Source of the DNA: Bradyrhizobium manausense
Lineage (GTDB): Bacteria > Pseudomonadota > Alphaproteobacteria > Rhizobiales > Xanthobacteraceae
Reading direction: 5' to 3'
DNA length: 64,000 nucleotides
Assembly (NCBI RefSeq): GCF_018131105.1
Contig: NZ_JAFCJI010000001.1
Span: forward strand, 1,798,001-1,862,000
Shown here: one piece after another, positions 9,352 to 18,530 of the stretch
Layout: every line of letters begins with the position of its first letter
Position numbering within the stretch: position 1 is the stretch's first letter
Position numbers and translations under genes: made by a program
The notes under the pieces: model-generated
The model's input: only the letters and a program-made list of their open reading frames with translations
The model's database searches: none
Told to the model about the DNA's origin: nothing

Positions 9352-10374
9352 TCAGATCAGGAAGTGATCTTCCATCCACTGCATGCCCGCGGCATTTGCC
9401 TTGGTCACGACAGGGCCGTCGGTGACGACATTCTTGGGGATGCCCTGGCCGCTCTTCTCGCCGCCGACGACCGCCGCAACACCGGCGATGATCGCACCGC
9501 CATGGATGCGACAGGATGGATTGCGCACGGTCGCGAACATCCGGCCCTCGCTCACCGCCTGGATCGCCGGCGGCATCGCATCCACGCCACCGATCAGGAT
9601 GTTGGTGCGATTGTGCGCCTTCATGATGTTGGCAGCGGCCAGCGCCATGTCGTCATTGTGAAAGAACGCCGCGTCGATCTGCGGGTACTTGGTCAGATAG
9701 GTCTCCCACAGGCGCGCGGTCTTGGAGACGTCCCAGTCGGCCGGCTGGGTGTCGAGCACCTCGATGCCGGGGAATTGCTTCACGACGGTGTTGAAGCCCT
9801 TGGCGCGGCCCTGTGCGCCGGTGTGGCCGAGCGCTCCTTGCGTCATGATGATCTTGCCCTTGCCGCCCATCGCGTTGCAGAGCGCCTGCGTCACCGAGGC
9901 GCCCATGAACTCGTTGTCGGGGGCGAGGAAGGAGTGCACGTTGATCTGGTCGAGCGGGGCAATCAGCGTGTCCATGTCGATCACGGGCGTGCCGGCGTCG
10001 ATCATCTTCTGCACGGGCTGGGTGAGGGTGCCGATGCCGAAGGCCTGGATCGCGACGAAATCCCATTTCTGCGAGGCCATGTTGTCGATCGCCGCGCGCT
10101 GTTTAACCGCGTCGAGCTGGCCGTCGAACCAGGTCACTTCCACGTTGAACAGCTTGCCCCAGAATTCTGCGGCCTGCTTGCCCTGCGCGCACCAGGTTGC
10201 CTGGAGGCCCGCGTTGGAGAACGCCGCCTTTAGCGGCTTCTCGGATCGCCCGACTTCCGCTGCAAGTGCTGGGTTTATGCCCATGCTGCCGAGGATGGCA
10301 GTCGCGGCGCCGGCGGTCGCAGCCGCCTGAAGAAGATCGCGCCTGGTCGTCGAGAAATCTTTCGTCCCGGACAT
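9352..10374 (-). CDS. Sugar ABC transporter substrate-binding protein with twin-arginine signal
   Basis: This is a periplasmic binding protein of the RbsB-like type 1 fold, 340 residues. The N-terminus has a Tat signal (STTRRDLLQ, then an alanine-rich stretch ending ALA before AEVGRSEK). The mature part shows the two-lobed pattern, with DMDTL and HNDDMALAA matching sugar-binding proteins. It is the first gene of the transporter operon and has a GGAG site before its ATG. No catabolic gene lies beside it, so the ligand is unknown. Confidence 0.88.
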   Translation of the reverse strand: MSGTKDFSTTRRDLLQAAATAGAATAILGSMGINPALAAEVGRSEKPLKAAFSNAGLQATWCAQGKQAAEFWGKLFNVEVTWFDGQLDAVKQRAAIDNMASQKWDFVAIQAFGIGTLTQPVQKMIDAGTPVIDMDTLIAPLDQINVHSFLAPDNEFMGASVTQALCNAMGGKGKIIMTQGALGHTGAQGRAKGFNTVVKQFPGIEVLDTQPADWDVSKTARLWETYLTKYPQIDAAFFHNDDMALAAANIMKAHNRTNILIGGVDAMPPAIQAVSEGRMFATVRNPSCRIHGGAIIAGVAAVVGGEKSGQGIPKNVVTDGPVVTKANAAGMQWMEDHFLI

Positions 10375-10410
10375 CGCTCGCTCCCATAATATTTTATCGT
10401 CGGCGCGTCA

Positions 10411-10473
10411 TTGATTGCGCTACCGAGACCGAAAGTGTCTCACAAGAAATGACGCCACTCAATGCGCAATCAA
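10411..10473. promoter_or_regulatory. Long-spaced inverted repeat upstream of the sugar transporter operon
   Basis: TTGATTGCGC at 10411-10420 is repeated as its exact complement at 10464-10473, with 43 bases between. It lies 37 bp upstream of the substrate-binding protein start and looks like a pair of operator half-sites, for example for a LacI-type repressor. No regulator gene is adjacent, so the role is open. Confidence 0.35.
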
Positions 10474-10513
10474 CATTGGGATCGTCGCAGCCGCGTTGGT
10501 GCAACGCAACGCG

Positions 10514-10918
10514 CTAGGCTGCGATGCCAGCCATGGCCTCGATCTCGACCAGCAGTGTCTGCCACGCTTGCGCCATCTCGGCCGACCATTCATCGCCGAG
10601 CAGATCGCGCAGCGTGTCCCTGATGATGGCAAAGAAGGCGATGAACAGCTCGCGCGGCGTGCCATAGGCGTCGTGCGAGGCGACTTCGCAGGCAATCAGG
10701 CGAAAATGCCCGCTGCGTTCGCCGGCGAAGTCGAGGATTGCGTCAATCGTCAGCGCAAGCATCGATCCCATCACGAGCTCGCTGCCTTGTGATCGAAACA
10801 TCGCCCGCGTTTCGGGATGCGCATCGAACAGCCGCTGATAGACGAGGGGCGCGAGATCCGCGCAGCGCGAGGCCGCAAGCTCGAAACTTCGCTCGATCGG
10901 ATTGAGGGAAGCATTCAT
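10514..10918 (-). CDS. Globin family protein
   Basis: This 134-residue single-domain globin shows the B-E helix pattern RLFDAHPETRAMF and a likely proximal histidine in ASHDAYG. A helical C-terminus (LLGDEWSAEMAQAWQTLL) resembles the globin half of bacterial flavohemoglobins and Vitreoscilla-type haemoglobins. No reductase domain is attached. Such proteins bind oxygen or nitric oxide. It stands alone, between the sugar transporter promoter and a terminator at 10939-10967, so it is probably transcribed by itself. Confidence 0.75.
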   Translation of the reverse strand: MNASLNPIERSFELAASRCADLAPLVYQRLFDAHPETRAMFRSQGSELVMGSMLALTIDAILDFAGERSGHFRLIACEVASHDAYGTPRELFIAFFAIIRDTLRDLLGDEWSAEMAQAWQTLLVEIEAMAGIAA

Positions 10919-10938
10919 CGGGCATCAGCCCCGCAGAC

Positions 10939-10967
10939 AAAAAAAGAGCGGGGCCCTAGCCCCGCTC
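10939..10967 (-). terminator. Intrinsic terminator upstream of the globin gene
   Basis: A 9-bp stem (GAGCGGGGC at 10946-10954, complement 10959-10967) with a 4-nt loop is followed on the minus strand by seven T residues (10945-10939). It ends a minus-strand transcript arriving from the right, before the globin gene starts at 10918. Confidence 0.75.
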
Positions 10968-11131
10968 AAAAATTGTGTCGACCCTATTATCCCCGATTCT
11001 AAGATTTGATCTTGATTGGCGGGGCGACGCTGCGTTTTGCGCGCCAGGGGCTCCTCCCGAGACTTGGACCACCAGACGTCGACCTCGCGGTCAGGCCTGA
11101 GCGAGGGGGATGCTAGATCAACTTTTCTCAC
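10939..11131 (-). ncRNA. Candidate small RNA or short leader transcript ending at the terminator
   Basis: No recognisable protein family is found between the globin and the copper operon, yet a strong minus-strand intrinsic terminator ends this stretch. A 68-codon frame (GTG at 11131) runs right through the terminator stem, which argues against it being a normal gene in full. The transcript could be a small RNA, or a short peptide gene whose true stop I cannot fix. The 5' end given is only the start of that frame. Confidence 0.3.
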
Positions 11132-11387
11132 TTGTCATCATTTTCGGCAACGATTGTTCAAAATTCGAGCAGTTGACGAAATGATCGGGCTGTTGGTCTC
11201 CTAAGTATATGACAAATCGACGAATTATGTGGATAGGCCAAGCTCGCGCGGCTGCCTCAAATGCCGGACCAGGTCCCCGCGCGGGTCGTCCAGAACACAT
11301 TCTCGAAGAAATTTGCGCGCCCCCAACAAGTCCGGCGAAGTGACCTCGACTTGGGAACAGCGTAATGTTTAGTTAGCAGGCGAACGA
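11132..11387. other. Intergenic region before the copper operon
   Basis: No gene is recognised. The region is comparatively AT-rich around 11110-11230 and should hold the promoters of the leftward transcript and of the rightward copper genes. I could not assign a copper-responsive operator by eye. Confidence 0.4.
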
Positions 11388-11774
11388 ATGGTTCGGCGGA
11401 TGCGCACACGGCTGCAAAAATTCCTACCGGTTGTCCTGCTCGCGTTGGTGATGCAGGTGCTGGCGCCGATCGCCGCCTGTTGGGCGGCCGGTCAGGCCGT
11501 TGCCGATCCGCTTGGTGCGGGCGCCATCTGTCACAGCGTCGGCGAGCAGGGCGGCCCGGCCGACCAGAGCGGCTCGCCGGCCGCGCATGCCGGCGCCTGC
11601 GCGTTGTGTTGCCTGGCGCAGGCCAATGCGTCCTTCGATTCACCGCCGCACGCGGCGCTCTCTATTCCGCTCCGCCGCGCTGAAAGCGTGGTGTGGCACG
11701 AGGCGGATGAGTCCGTTCTCGCCGCCCACAAGGGCTCGAGCGCCCAGGCGCGGGGACCTCCCTACTTTTCCTGA
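11388..11774 (+). CDS. DUF2946-family protein
   Basis: This 128-residue exported or membrane-anchored protein has an N-terminal hydrophobic segment (FLPVVLLALVMQVLAPIAAC) and a cysteine cluster GACALCCLAQ in the middle. This is the layout of DUF2946 proteins, which are commonly encoded next to copper receptors and PCu(A)C chaperones in proteobacteria. The cysteines and histidines could bind copper, which is an inference. It is the first gene of the copper cluster and ends just upstream of the TonB-dependent receptor. Confidence 0.7.
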   Translation: MVRRMRTRLQKFLPVVLLALVMQVLAPIAACWAAGQAVADPLGAGAICHSVGEQGGPADQSGSPAAHAGACALCCLAQANASFDSPPHAALSIPLRRAESVVWHEADESVLAAHKGSSAQARGPPYFS

Positions 11775-11858
11775 CGACCCCTCATGATCGCCTCGGTTCA
11801 TTCGGTGGCGATTGATGCTGTCGAAGGGCCGGAGAGAAAGCCGGCGTCAGGAATGCCC

Positions 11859-14321
11859 ATGTTATCTCGTCATGCCCGTTGCGGTGTGAGCGTCGTTGCC
11901 GTTCAGGCCGCGCTGCTCGCTTCGTCGAGCAGCGTTTTCGCCCAGGATGGCCCCAGAGAGCTGCCGGCCGTCAACGTCGATGCACCCGCGACGGTGAAAC
12001 CGAAGCCGCGCAAGCCGGCCGTACAAACCGCCGGCGCCAGGAGAAATTCGGCCAAGCCGGCGGTCGAGCCGCCGGCCTCGGTCGCCGCGACCAACGACAG
12101 CGGCGCGAGCAGTGCCAGGGCCTCGTTCGATCAGCCCGCGGCAGTGGCGCGCTATCAGCTGCCGCAACGCTCGTTCAGCATCACGGCAAAGCAGGTCGAC
12201 GAGACCATCAACCTCAAGGACCCCGAGGACGCCGTCAAATACATGCCGAGCCTGTTCGTCCGGAAGCGCAACGACGGCGACAACCAGGCCGTGCTCGCGA
12301 CGCGAAGCTGGGGCCTGAACTCCAGTGCCCGGACGCTGATTTATTACGACGATTTGCTGATCTCGGCACTGATCGGCAACAACAACACGAACTCCTCGCC
12401 CAAGTGGAACCTGATCTCGCCCGAGGCGATCGGGCGGGTCGATTTCCTCAACGGCCCATTCGCGGCCGCTTATCCCGGCAACTCGATCGGCGGCGTGCTG
12501 CTGATCACGTCGAAGATGCCGGACAAGCCCTTTGCGGTGGCCAAAGAAACCGTCTCGGTGATGCCGTGGAATCAATACGGCACCAAGGACACCTATGTGA
12601 CCAGCCAGACCAGCGCGGCTGCGGGCAATCGCGACGGCAAGCTGTCCTGGCTCGTCAGCGCGAACTATCTCGACAGCTATCAGCAGCCGCTGACCTATAC
12701 GACCAACAGCAGCATTCCTGCGGGCACCACCGGCGCCTTTCCCGCAAAGAACAAGGTCGGGCAGGAGGCCGACGTCGTCGGCACCGGTATTCTCGCGCAT
12801 TCGCAGCAGACGTCTGCCAATCTGCGGCTTGCCTACGACCTCTCGCCGTTGGTGCAGGCTACCTATTCATTGGGAATCTGGAACAATCACCAGGTGTCCG
12901 ATCCTCAGACCTACCTGCGTTCGACTGCGACCGGACTGCCTACCTTTGCCGGCATCAGCACCTTCGCGAATGCCAGATATATCTGGGACGAGACACATCT
13001 GAGCAACGCAATTGCTCTGAGGAGTGACACCAAAGGTGTCTTTGATTTCGATCTCTCGGCGTCGAGCTACAACTATCTCGAGGATACCCAACTCAATCCG
13101 TTCACGGTGACGAGCGGTGTCGGCTTCTCGCAGAACGGCAAGATCACGCGCATGGACGGCACCAATTGGCAAAACGCCGATGCCAAGGGAATCTGGCGTC
13201 CGTTCGGCTACGACGGCCCGCATGAAATCAGCTTTGGCCTGCACGGCGACCGTTACCGGCTGGAGAATCCGACCTATGCCTCGACGACCTGGTATCAGAC
13301 CTCCTCGACCGGAACTGGCGTGCTCTACGCCAACGGAGAGGGAGAAACCCGCACGCGTGCGTTATGGCTACAGGATGCCTGGAAGATCGAGCCCAATCTG
13401 AAGCTGACGCTGGGGGGCCGCCTTGAAAGCTGGCAGGCGCTCGATGGTTTCAACGTGATCACAACGACCAATGCGGCTGGCGCTGTCACATCCAGTTTTG
13501 CGACAAACCAGCCGGGCCTCGCATCGACGAACTTCTCGCCCAAGGCTTCGCTCTCCTATGACCCGAACAAGGACTGGAATGTCACGGCCAATTTTGGCGA
13601 GGCCTATCGCTATCCGACCGTTCAGGAACTCTACCAGAACGTGACGGTCGGCAGCACCATCACGGTTGCCAATCCTTTCCTGAAACCCGAGCAGGACTTC
13701 ACTGGTGAACTCAACATCGAGCGGCACTGGAGCGACGGTCGGGTCCGCCTGACGCTATTCAGGGAGCGAACCAACAATGCGATCATCTCGCAGACCAACG
13801 CGATCAATGCGACCCAGACGGCCACGACGTTCAGCAATGTTGATGCGGTCAGGATGCAGGGCGTGGAATTGTCTGCCGACAAGGACAACGTCTTCGTCCA
13901 GGGGCTTCAGCTCTTCGGCAGTGTAACCTATGTCGATTCCCGGATCCTCGCGGATGCCAGTTGGGCCGGCAAGGATCCGCTAACCGGCGTTCCGACGACG
14001 GCAGTCGGTAAGCGCGTGCCATTCGTCCCCGACTGGCGCGCCAAGTTCGGCGTCACCTATCGGCCGAACGACAGCTGGGCTTATACGGTCGCGGCGCGCT
14101 ACAGCGGCAAGCAATATTCGACGCTGGACAACACCGACAGCGTTTCGCACGTCTATGGCGCGTTCGATAATTTTTTCGTTGTGGACTTGAAGATCCATTA
14201 CAACGCGACGAAGAACTTCGCGTTCGACTTCGGCATCGATAATCTGTTCAACGAACAGTATTTCCTGTTCCATCCGTTCCCGGGACGAACTTTCGTTCTC
14301 GCCGGTAAGTATACGTTCTGA
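11859..14321 (+). CDS. TonB-dependent outer-membrane receptor, probably for copper
   Basis: This beta-barrel receptor has about 820 residues. A signal peptide (VVAVQAALLASSSSVFAQ) precedes a proline-rich linker, a plug domain (about residues 110-240) and a barrel ending in a terminal phenylalanine (KYTF). The frame opens at 11784, but AGGA at 11849-11852 lies six bases before ATG 11859, which also gives a sensible signal peptide. The genes downstream encode periplasmic and membrane copper proteins, so copper or a copper complex is the likely cargo. Other metallophores cannot be excluded. Confidence 0.85.
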   Translation: MLSRHARCGVSVVAVQAALLASSSSVFAQDGPRELPAVNVDAPATVKPKPRKPAVQTAGARRNSAKPAVEPPASVAATNDSGASSARASFDQPAAVARYQLPQRSFSITAKQVDETINLKDPEDAVKYMPSLFVRKRNDGDNQAVLATRSWGLNSSARTLIYYDDLLISALIGNNNTNSSPKWNLISPEAIGRVDFLNGPFAAAYPGNSIGGVLLITSKMPDKPFAVAKETVSVMPWNQYGTKDTYVTSQTSAAAGNRDGKLSWLVSANYLDSYQQPLTYTTNSSIPAGTTGAFPAKNKVGQEADVVGTGILAHSQQTSANLRLAYDLSPLVQATYSLGIWNNHQVSDPQTYLRSTATGLPTFAGISTFANARYIWDETHLSNAIALRSDTKGVFDFDLSASSYNYLEDTQLNPFTVTSGVGFSQNGKITRMDGTNWQNADAKGIWRPFGYDGPHEISFGLHGDRYRLENPTYASTTWYQTSSTGTGVLYANGEGETRTRALWLQDAWKIEPNLKLTLGGRLESWQALDGFNVITTTNAAGAVTSSFATNQPGLASTNFSPKASLSYDPNKDWNVTANFGEAYRYPTVQELYQNVTVGSTITVANPFLKPEQDFTGELNIERHWSDGRVRLTLFRERTNNAIISQTNAINATQTATTFSNVDAVRMQGVELSADKDNVFVQGLQLFGSVTYVDSRILADASWAGKDPLTGVPTTAVGKRVPFVPDWRAKFGVTYRPNDSWAYTVAARYSGKQYSTLDNTDSVSHVYGAFDNFFVVDLKIHYNATKNFAFDFGIDNLFNEQYFLFHPFPGRTFVLAGKYTF

Positions 14322-14361
14322 CAGGTGGGACACTTTCAACGGCGACAAAAGGCAAATCGAC

Positions 14362-14883
14362 ATGAACAAACTCTCACAGGTCTTCGCGCTCGCGGCGCTC
14401 TCCGCCGTTGTGATCGCGACCCCCGTTCGCGCTGACGATGTCAAGGCCGGCGACCTCGTCATCTCCCAGGCCTGGAGCCGGGCGACGCCCGGAGGCGCGA
14501 AAGTCGCCGGCGGCTTCCTGACCATCGAGAACAAGGGGAGCGCACCGGACAAGCTGGTCGCGGTGTCGGCTGAGATCGCCGGCAAGGCCGAGGTCCACGA
14601 GATGACGATGGTCAATGGCGTGATGAAGATGCGCCCGCTGGACAAGGGCCTCGTCATCGAGCCGGGCAAGACTGTGAAGCTCGCGCCGGGCGGCAATCAC
14701 TTGATGCTCCAGGATCTGAAAGGTCCGTTCAAGGAGGGCGAGAAGGTGCCCGTTACGCTCCAGTTCGAGAAGGCCGGCAAGGTCTCCGTCTCACTCGACG
14801 TCCAGGGCGTTGGTGCGCAGGCGCCCGGTGGTGGAGGCGCGATGATGAAGAAAATGCCCGATCATTCGGGAATGAAGATGTAG
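14362..14883 (+). CDS. Periplasmic copper chaperone PCu(A)C
   Basis: This 173-residue protein has a signal peptide (ALSAVVIATPVRA). It shows the PCu(A)C copper(I) motif: VHEMTMVNGVMKMRP, then GGNHLMLQDL about twenty residues later, supplying the His and Met ligands. A Met/His-rich tail (MMKKMPDHSGMKM) may add a second metal site. Such chaperones load copper into cytochrome oxidase or pass it between periplasmic partners. It follows the receptor by 40 nt and precedes the YcnI-like gene. Confidence 0.92.
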   Translation: MNKLSQVFALAALSAVVIATPVRADDVKAGDLVISQAWSRATPGGAKVAGGFLTIENKGSAPDKLVAVSAEIAGKAEVHEMTMVNGVMKMRPLDKGLVIEPGKTVKLAPGGNHLMLQDLKGPFKEGEKVPVTLQFEKAGKVSVSLDVQGVGAQAPGGGGAMMKKMPDHSGMKM

Positions 14884-14914
14884 TGCGCGTGGTCTAATTA
14901 TCGGGAGATCGAGC

Positions 14915-15433
14915 ATGTCGAAGACACCCTGGCTGATCCTGATGGCTGCGCTCGCCGCGTCGCCCGCGGCGGCCCACGTCTATCTGGAAGGCAAGCAGGC
15001 CACAGTCGGTGCGTCCTACAAGGCCGTATTCGCCGTGCCGCACGGCTGTTCCGGCTCGCCGACCGTCAAGATCCGTGTGCAGATCCCCGAAGGCGTGATC
15101 GCGGTGAAGCCGATGCCGAAGGCCGGCTGGAACGTCGATGTCGTCGAGGGGCAATATGCCAGTGCTTACGACTATCACGGCAACAAGCTGACGTCGGGCG
15201 TGAAGGAAGTGGTCTGGTCCGGCGGCAGTCTGCCGGATCGCAATTACGATGAGTTCGTCGTCAGCAGCTTTCTCACCGACAGCCTGAAGCCGAACACCAC
15301 GCTCTATTTCCCGGTGGTGCAGGAATGCGAAAAGGGCGTCAGCCGCTGGATCGAGATCCCGGCGGAAGGCGCAGCGCATTCGCACGAGGACAAGTCGCCC
15401 GCGCCTGGCGTAAAATTGCTTCCCAAGCCGTAA
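14915..15433 (+). CDS. YcnI-like DUF1775 copper-binding protein
   Basis: This 172-residue protein has a short signal peptide ending in AAA. The mature protein then begins with histidine (HVYLEGKQATVGASY). An N-terminal histidine and a conserved tryptophan (EVVWSGG) are hallmarks of YcnI domains, which bind copper(II). It is commonly found with PCu(A)C and CopCD. Its stop overlaps the start of the CopC-CopD gene (TAATG), so the two are translationally coupled. Confidence 0.85.
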   Translation: MSKTPWLILMAALAASPAAAHVYLEGKQATVGASYKAVFAVPHGCSGSPTVKIRVQIPEGVIAVKPMPKAGWNVDVVEGQYASAYDYHGNKLTSGVKEVVWSGGSLPDRNYDEFVVSSFLTDSLKPNTTLYFPVVQECEKGVSRWIEIPAEGAAHSHEDKSPAPGVKLLPKP

Positions 15434-16992
15434 TGCGTCTTCTCGCTACGCTCGTCACGCTGCTCATTCTCGTCGGCACTTCGACCGGAGCGTCTGCGCA
15501 CGCGGCGCTGATTTCGGTCGAGCCGGCGAGCGGCAGTATGCTTGCGAGCGCGCCGAAGGCGGTGGAGTTACGGTTCAACGAGGCGGTGACGCCGGGCGCG
15601 ATCCAGTTGATCGACGGCGCGGGCAGGGCGCGCGACGATGTGCACGTCACGACTTCAGGCGAGGGTATTTCGGTTGCGATGCCGGCGGACCTGCCGCGGG
15701 GTACCGCAGTCGTGAGCTACCGGGTGATCTCGCAGGACGGTCATCCCGTCGCGGGATCGGTGATCTTCTCGATCGGCATGCCGACGGGAACGCAGCCTCC
15801 CGCAAGCGTTGACCGTGGATTGAACGCGCTGATCTGGCTTTCGCGGATCGGACTGTATCTCGGTCTGTTTGTCGGTATCGGCGGCGTGTTCTTTGGCCGT
15901 TGGATTGCTTGGTCAATGACGGGTATGGGCATGCCGCGAATTGCCTTGCTTGTGGGTCTCCCAAGTGCGCTTGTCTCGCTTGGCGTGCTGGGGCTCGATC
16001 TTCTCGGCCTGCAGCCGGCCGCGCTTGTGACAGCGGCTCCCTGGAAAATCGCATTCGCGACCAGCGCCGGCCCTGCCTTGCTCGTTGCCGTCGCGGCGAT
16101 GCTGCTCGCGCTGATCGCGCTGGGCCGCGCCTGGTATGCGCGTGCTCTTGCGGTCATCGCCTTCGCCGGCGTAGGCCTATCGCTCGCGATGACCGGGCAC
16201 GCCGCAACCGCATCGCCCGAGGTGCTGACGCGGCCGGCGGTCTTCGTCCATGGCCTCGCCGTCGCCTTCTGGATTGGCGCGCTGGCGCCGCTAGCAGCGT
16301 TGCTATCGAAGCCGACCCCGGCGGTGCTGCCGCTCATCAACCGCTTCTCGCGCATCGCCATCCCGGTGGTCGCCGCGCTGGCGCTGACCGGCCTCGCGCT
16401 TGCGGTCATCCAGCTTGAAAAGCCATCGGCTCTGGTCGAGACCCGCTACGGCCTCGTTCTCACGGTCAAGCTGGCGCTGGTGATGTTGCTGCTGGGACTC
16501 GCCGCGCTCAATCGCTATCGGCTCACTCCGGCGCTAGCGAAGGATCAAGCGGCCGCGCCCGCACTCAAGCGGTCCATTCTGTTCGAATGCGGGGTTGCGC
16601 TCGGCATCTTCGCCGTTGTCGCCGGGTGGCGCTTCACGCCGCCGCCGCGGACCATCGTTCCGGAGACGCCGTTGGCGATTCACATCCACACCGACAAGGC
16701 GATGTTCCAGGTGCTGGTGTCCCCGGGCAAGCCCGGGATGGATGATTTCGTGCTCCAGCTCATGACCGGCGAGGCCACACCACTGCAGGCCAAGGAGGCG
16801 ACGCTGACGTTGAGCTTGCCCGAGCGCGGCATCGAGCCGATGGAGCGCGACGCCAAGCTCGGGCCCGATGGCTATTGGCATGTGCGTAACGTCGAGTTGC
16901 CCTTCGCCGGCCGCTGGCACGTGCGGATCGACGCACTGGTGACCGATTTCGAGAAGGTCACGCTCGAGGACGACCTCGAGGTCGCGCCGTAA
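15433..16992 (+). CDS. CopC-CopD fusion with C-terminal YtkA-like domain
   Basis: The protein has 519 residues. A signal peptide ends just before HAALISVEPASG, the N-terminal histidine of a CopC domain (residues about 25-120, with GHPVAGS). About eight membrane segments of CopD (about 140-400) follow, and then a periplasmic beta domain (IHIHTDKAMFQV to the end) like YtkA. The ATG at 15433 overlaps the YcnI stop; an open frame extends upstream but has no signal peptide. The fusion probably moves copper across the inner membrane. Confidence 0.88.
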   Translation: MRLLATLVTLLILVGTSTGASAHAALISVEPASGSMLASAPKAVELRFNEAVTPGAIQLIDGAGRARDDVHVTTSGEGISVAMPADLPRGTAVVSYRVISQDGHPVAGSVIFSIGMPTGTQPPASVDRGLNALIWLSRIGLYLGLFVGIGGVFFGRWIAWSMTGMGMPRIALLVGLPSALVSLGVLGLDLLGLQPAALVTAAPWKIAFATSAGPALLVAVAAMLLALIALGRAWYARALAVIAFAGVGLSLAMTGHAATASPEVLTRPAVFVHGLAVAFWIGALAPLAALLSKPTPAVLPLINRFSRIAIPVVAALALTGLALAVIQLEKPSALVETRYGLVLTVKLALVMLLLGLAALNRYRLTPALAKDQAAAPALKRSILFECGVALGIFAVVAGWRFTPPPRTIVPETPLAIHIHTDKAMFQVLVSPGKPGMDDFVLQLMTGEATPLQAKEATLTLSLPERGIEPMERDAKLGPDGYWHVRNVELPFAGRWHVRIDALVTDFEKVTLEDDLEVAP

Positions 16993-17137
16993 CTTGGCGT
17001 GTTCAGGTCGAACCTGAAGTCGACGGAAAAATGACAGGAATTCCGTCACGTTAGCGGCTTTTCCTCATTCCCGGCCTTGTGTTTTAGCTCCCAATCCGGT
17101 TTCACTGCAGCCCACCAATGATTCCCAGAGTATTGCC
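16993..17137. other. Intergenic region with two small hairpins between the copper operon and proS
   Basis: Two short inverted repeats are visible: TTCAGGT/ACCTGAA (17002-17018) and GACGGAA/TTCCGTC (17022-17047). They may mark the 3' end of the copper operon, but neither has a T-run. The proS promoter should lie to their right. Confidence 0.35.
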
Positions 17138-18457
17138 ATGCGGTTGTCGCGGTTCTTTCTGCCCATCCTGAAGGAAAATCCGAAAGAAGCGGAGATCGTC
17201 TCGCATCGGCTGATGCTGCGCGCAGGCATGATCCGGCAGGAGGCCGCCGGCATCTACGCCTGGCTGCCGCTCGGCTTCCGGGTGCTGAAGAAGATCGAGC
17301 AGATCGTGCGCGAGGAGCAGGACCGCTCCGGCGCGCTGGAACTGTTGATGCCGACACTCCAGCTTGCCGACCTCTGGCGCGAGAGCGGCCGCTATGACGC
17401 CTACGGTCCGGAGATGCTGCGCATCGCCGATCGCCACAAGCGCGAACTGCTGTATGGGCCGACCAACGAGGAAATGATCACCGAGATCTTCCGCGCCTAT
17501 GTGAAGTCCTACAAGAACCTGCCGCTGAATCTCTATCATATCCAATGGAAATTCCGCGACGAGCAGCGTCCGCGTTTCGGCGTGATGCGCGGCCGCGAGT
17601 TCCTGATGAAGGACGCCTATTCCTTCGACCTCAACGAGGCCGCTGCGCGCGTCGCCTACAACAAGATGTTCGTGGCCTATTTGCGCACCTTCGCGCGGAT
17701 GGGGCTGAAGGCGATCCCGATGCGTGCCGAGACCGGTCCGATCGGCGGCGACCTCAGCCACGAGTTTATCGTGCTCGCCGAAACCGGCGAATCCGGCGTT
17801 TTCATCAACCGCGACGTGCTGGATCTGCCGGTACCGGGCGAGGACGTCGATTATGACGGCGATTTGACCCCGATCATCAAGCAATGGACGTCGGTCTACG
17901 CCGCGACGGAAGACGTTCATGATCCCGCCCGCTTCGAGCAGGAAGTGCCCGCTGACAAGCGCGTGAACACCCGCGGCATCGAGGTCGGCCAGATCTTCTA
18001 TTTCGGCACGAAATATTCCGAGCCGATGAAGGCGATGGTGGCGGGCCCCGACGGCGTCGACGTGCCGATCCATGGCGGTTCCTACGGCGTCGGCGTCTCG
18101 CGCCTGCTCGGTGCCATCATCGAGGCCTGCCACGATGACGCCGGCATCAAATGGCCGGAGGCCGTCGCGCCGTTCCGCGTCGCGATTCTCAACCTCAAGC
18201 AGGGCGATGCCGCGGTCGATGGCGCCTGCGAAAAGCTTTATGCCGAGCTGACCGCCAGGGGTGTCGACGTGCTCTATGACGACACCGATCAGCGCGCCGG
18301 CGCCAAATTTGCCGCCGCCGACCTGATCGGCATCCCCTGGCAGATCATGATCGGGCCGAAGGGCCTGGCCGAGGGCAAGGTCGAGATCAAGAAGCGCAGT
18401 GACGGCTCCCGCGAGACCATGTCGCCTGCGGACGCGGTCGCGCGCCTGGTCGGTTGA
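17138..18457 (+). CDS. proS: Prolyl-tRNA synthetase
   Basis: This class II aminoacyl-tRNA synthetase charges tRNA-Pro. At 439 residues it is the short alphaproteobacterial form without the editing insertion seen in the about 570-residue E. coli enzyme. Motif 2 lies around [20 protein letters not shown] and motif 3 around [14 protein letters not shown]. The C-terminal anticodon-binding domain ends with ADAVARLVG. The start [15 protein letters not shown] is the usual one. Confidence 0.96.
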   Translation: MRLSRFFLPILKENPKEAEIVSHRLMLRAGMIRQEAAGIYAWLPLGFRVLKKIEQIVREEQDRSGALELLMPTLQLADLWRESGRYDAYGPEMLRIADRHKRELLYGPTNEEMITEIFRAYVKSYKNLPLNLYHIQWKFRDEQRPRFGVMRGREFLMKDAYSFDLNEAAARVAYNKMFVAYLRTFARMGLKAIPMRAETGPIGGDLSHEFIVLAETGESGVFINRDVLDLPVPGEDVDYDGDLTPIIKQWTSVYAATEDVHDPARFEQEVPADKRVNTRGIEVGQIFYFGTKYSEPMKAMVAGPDGVDVPIHGGSYGVGVSRLLGAIIEACHDDAGIKWPEAVAPFRVAILNLKQGDAAVDGACEKLYAELTARGVDVLYDDTDQRAGAKFAAADLIGIPWQIMIGPKGLAEGKVEIKKRSDGSRETMSPADAVARLVG

Positions 18458-18530
18458 ATATTGTTCATCGCCCGATATCGCGGCCGCCAATCCGGCCACA
18501 ATTGACCCCGAATCATGGGATTATCGAGCG

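Noticed and set aside
6764..9367. An 867-codon plus-strand frame opposite the sugar ABC genes
   Set aside because: It is the complement of a permease and an ATPase with intact Walker motifs; its composition is shadow-like.
17002..17047. Two hairpins after the CopC-CopD gene considered as a terminator
   Set aside because: Stems are short and lack a T-run, so I list them only as intergenic features.
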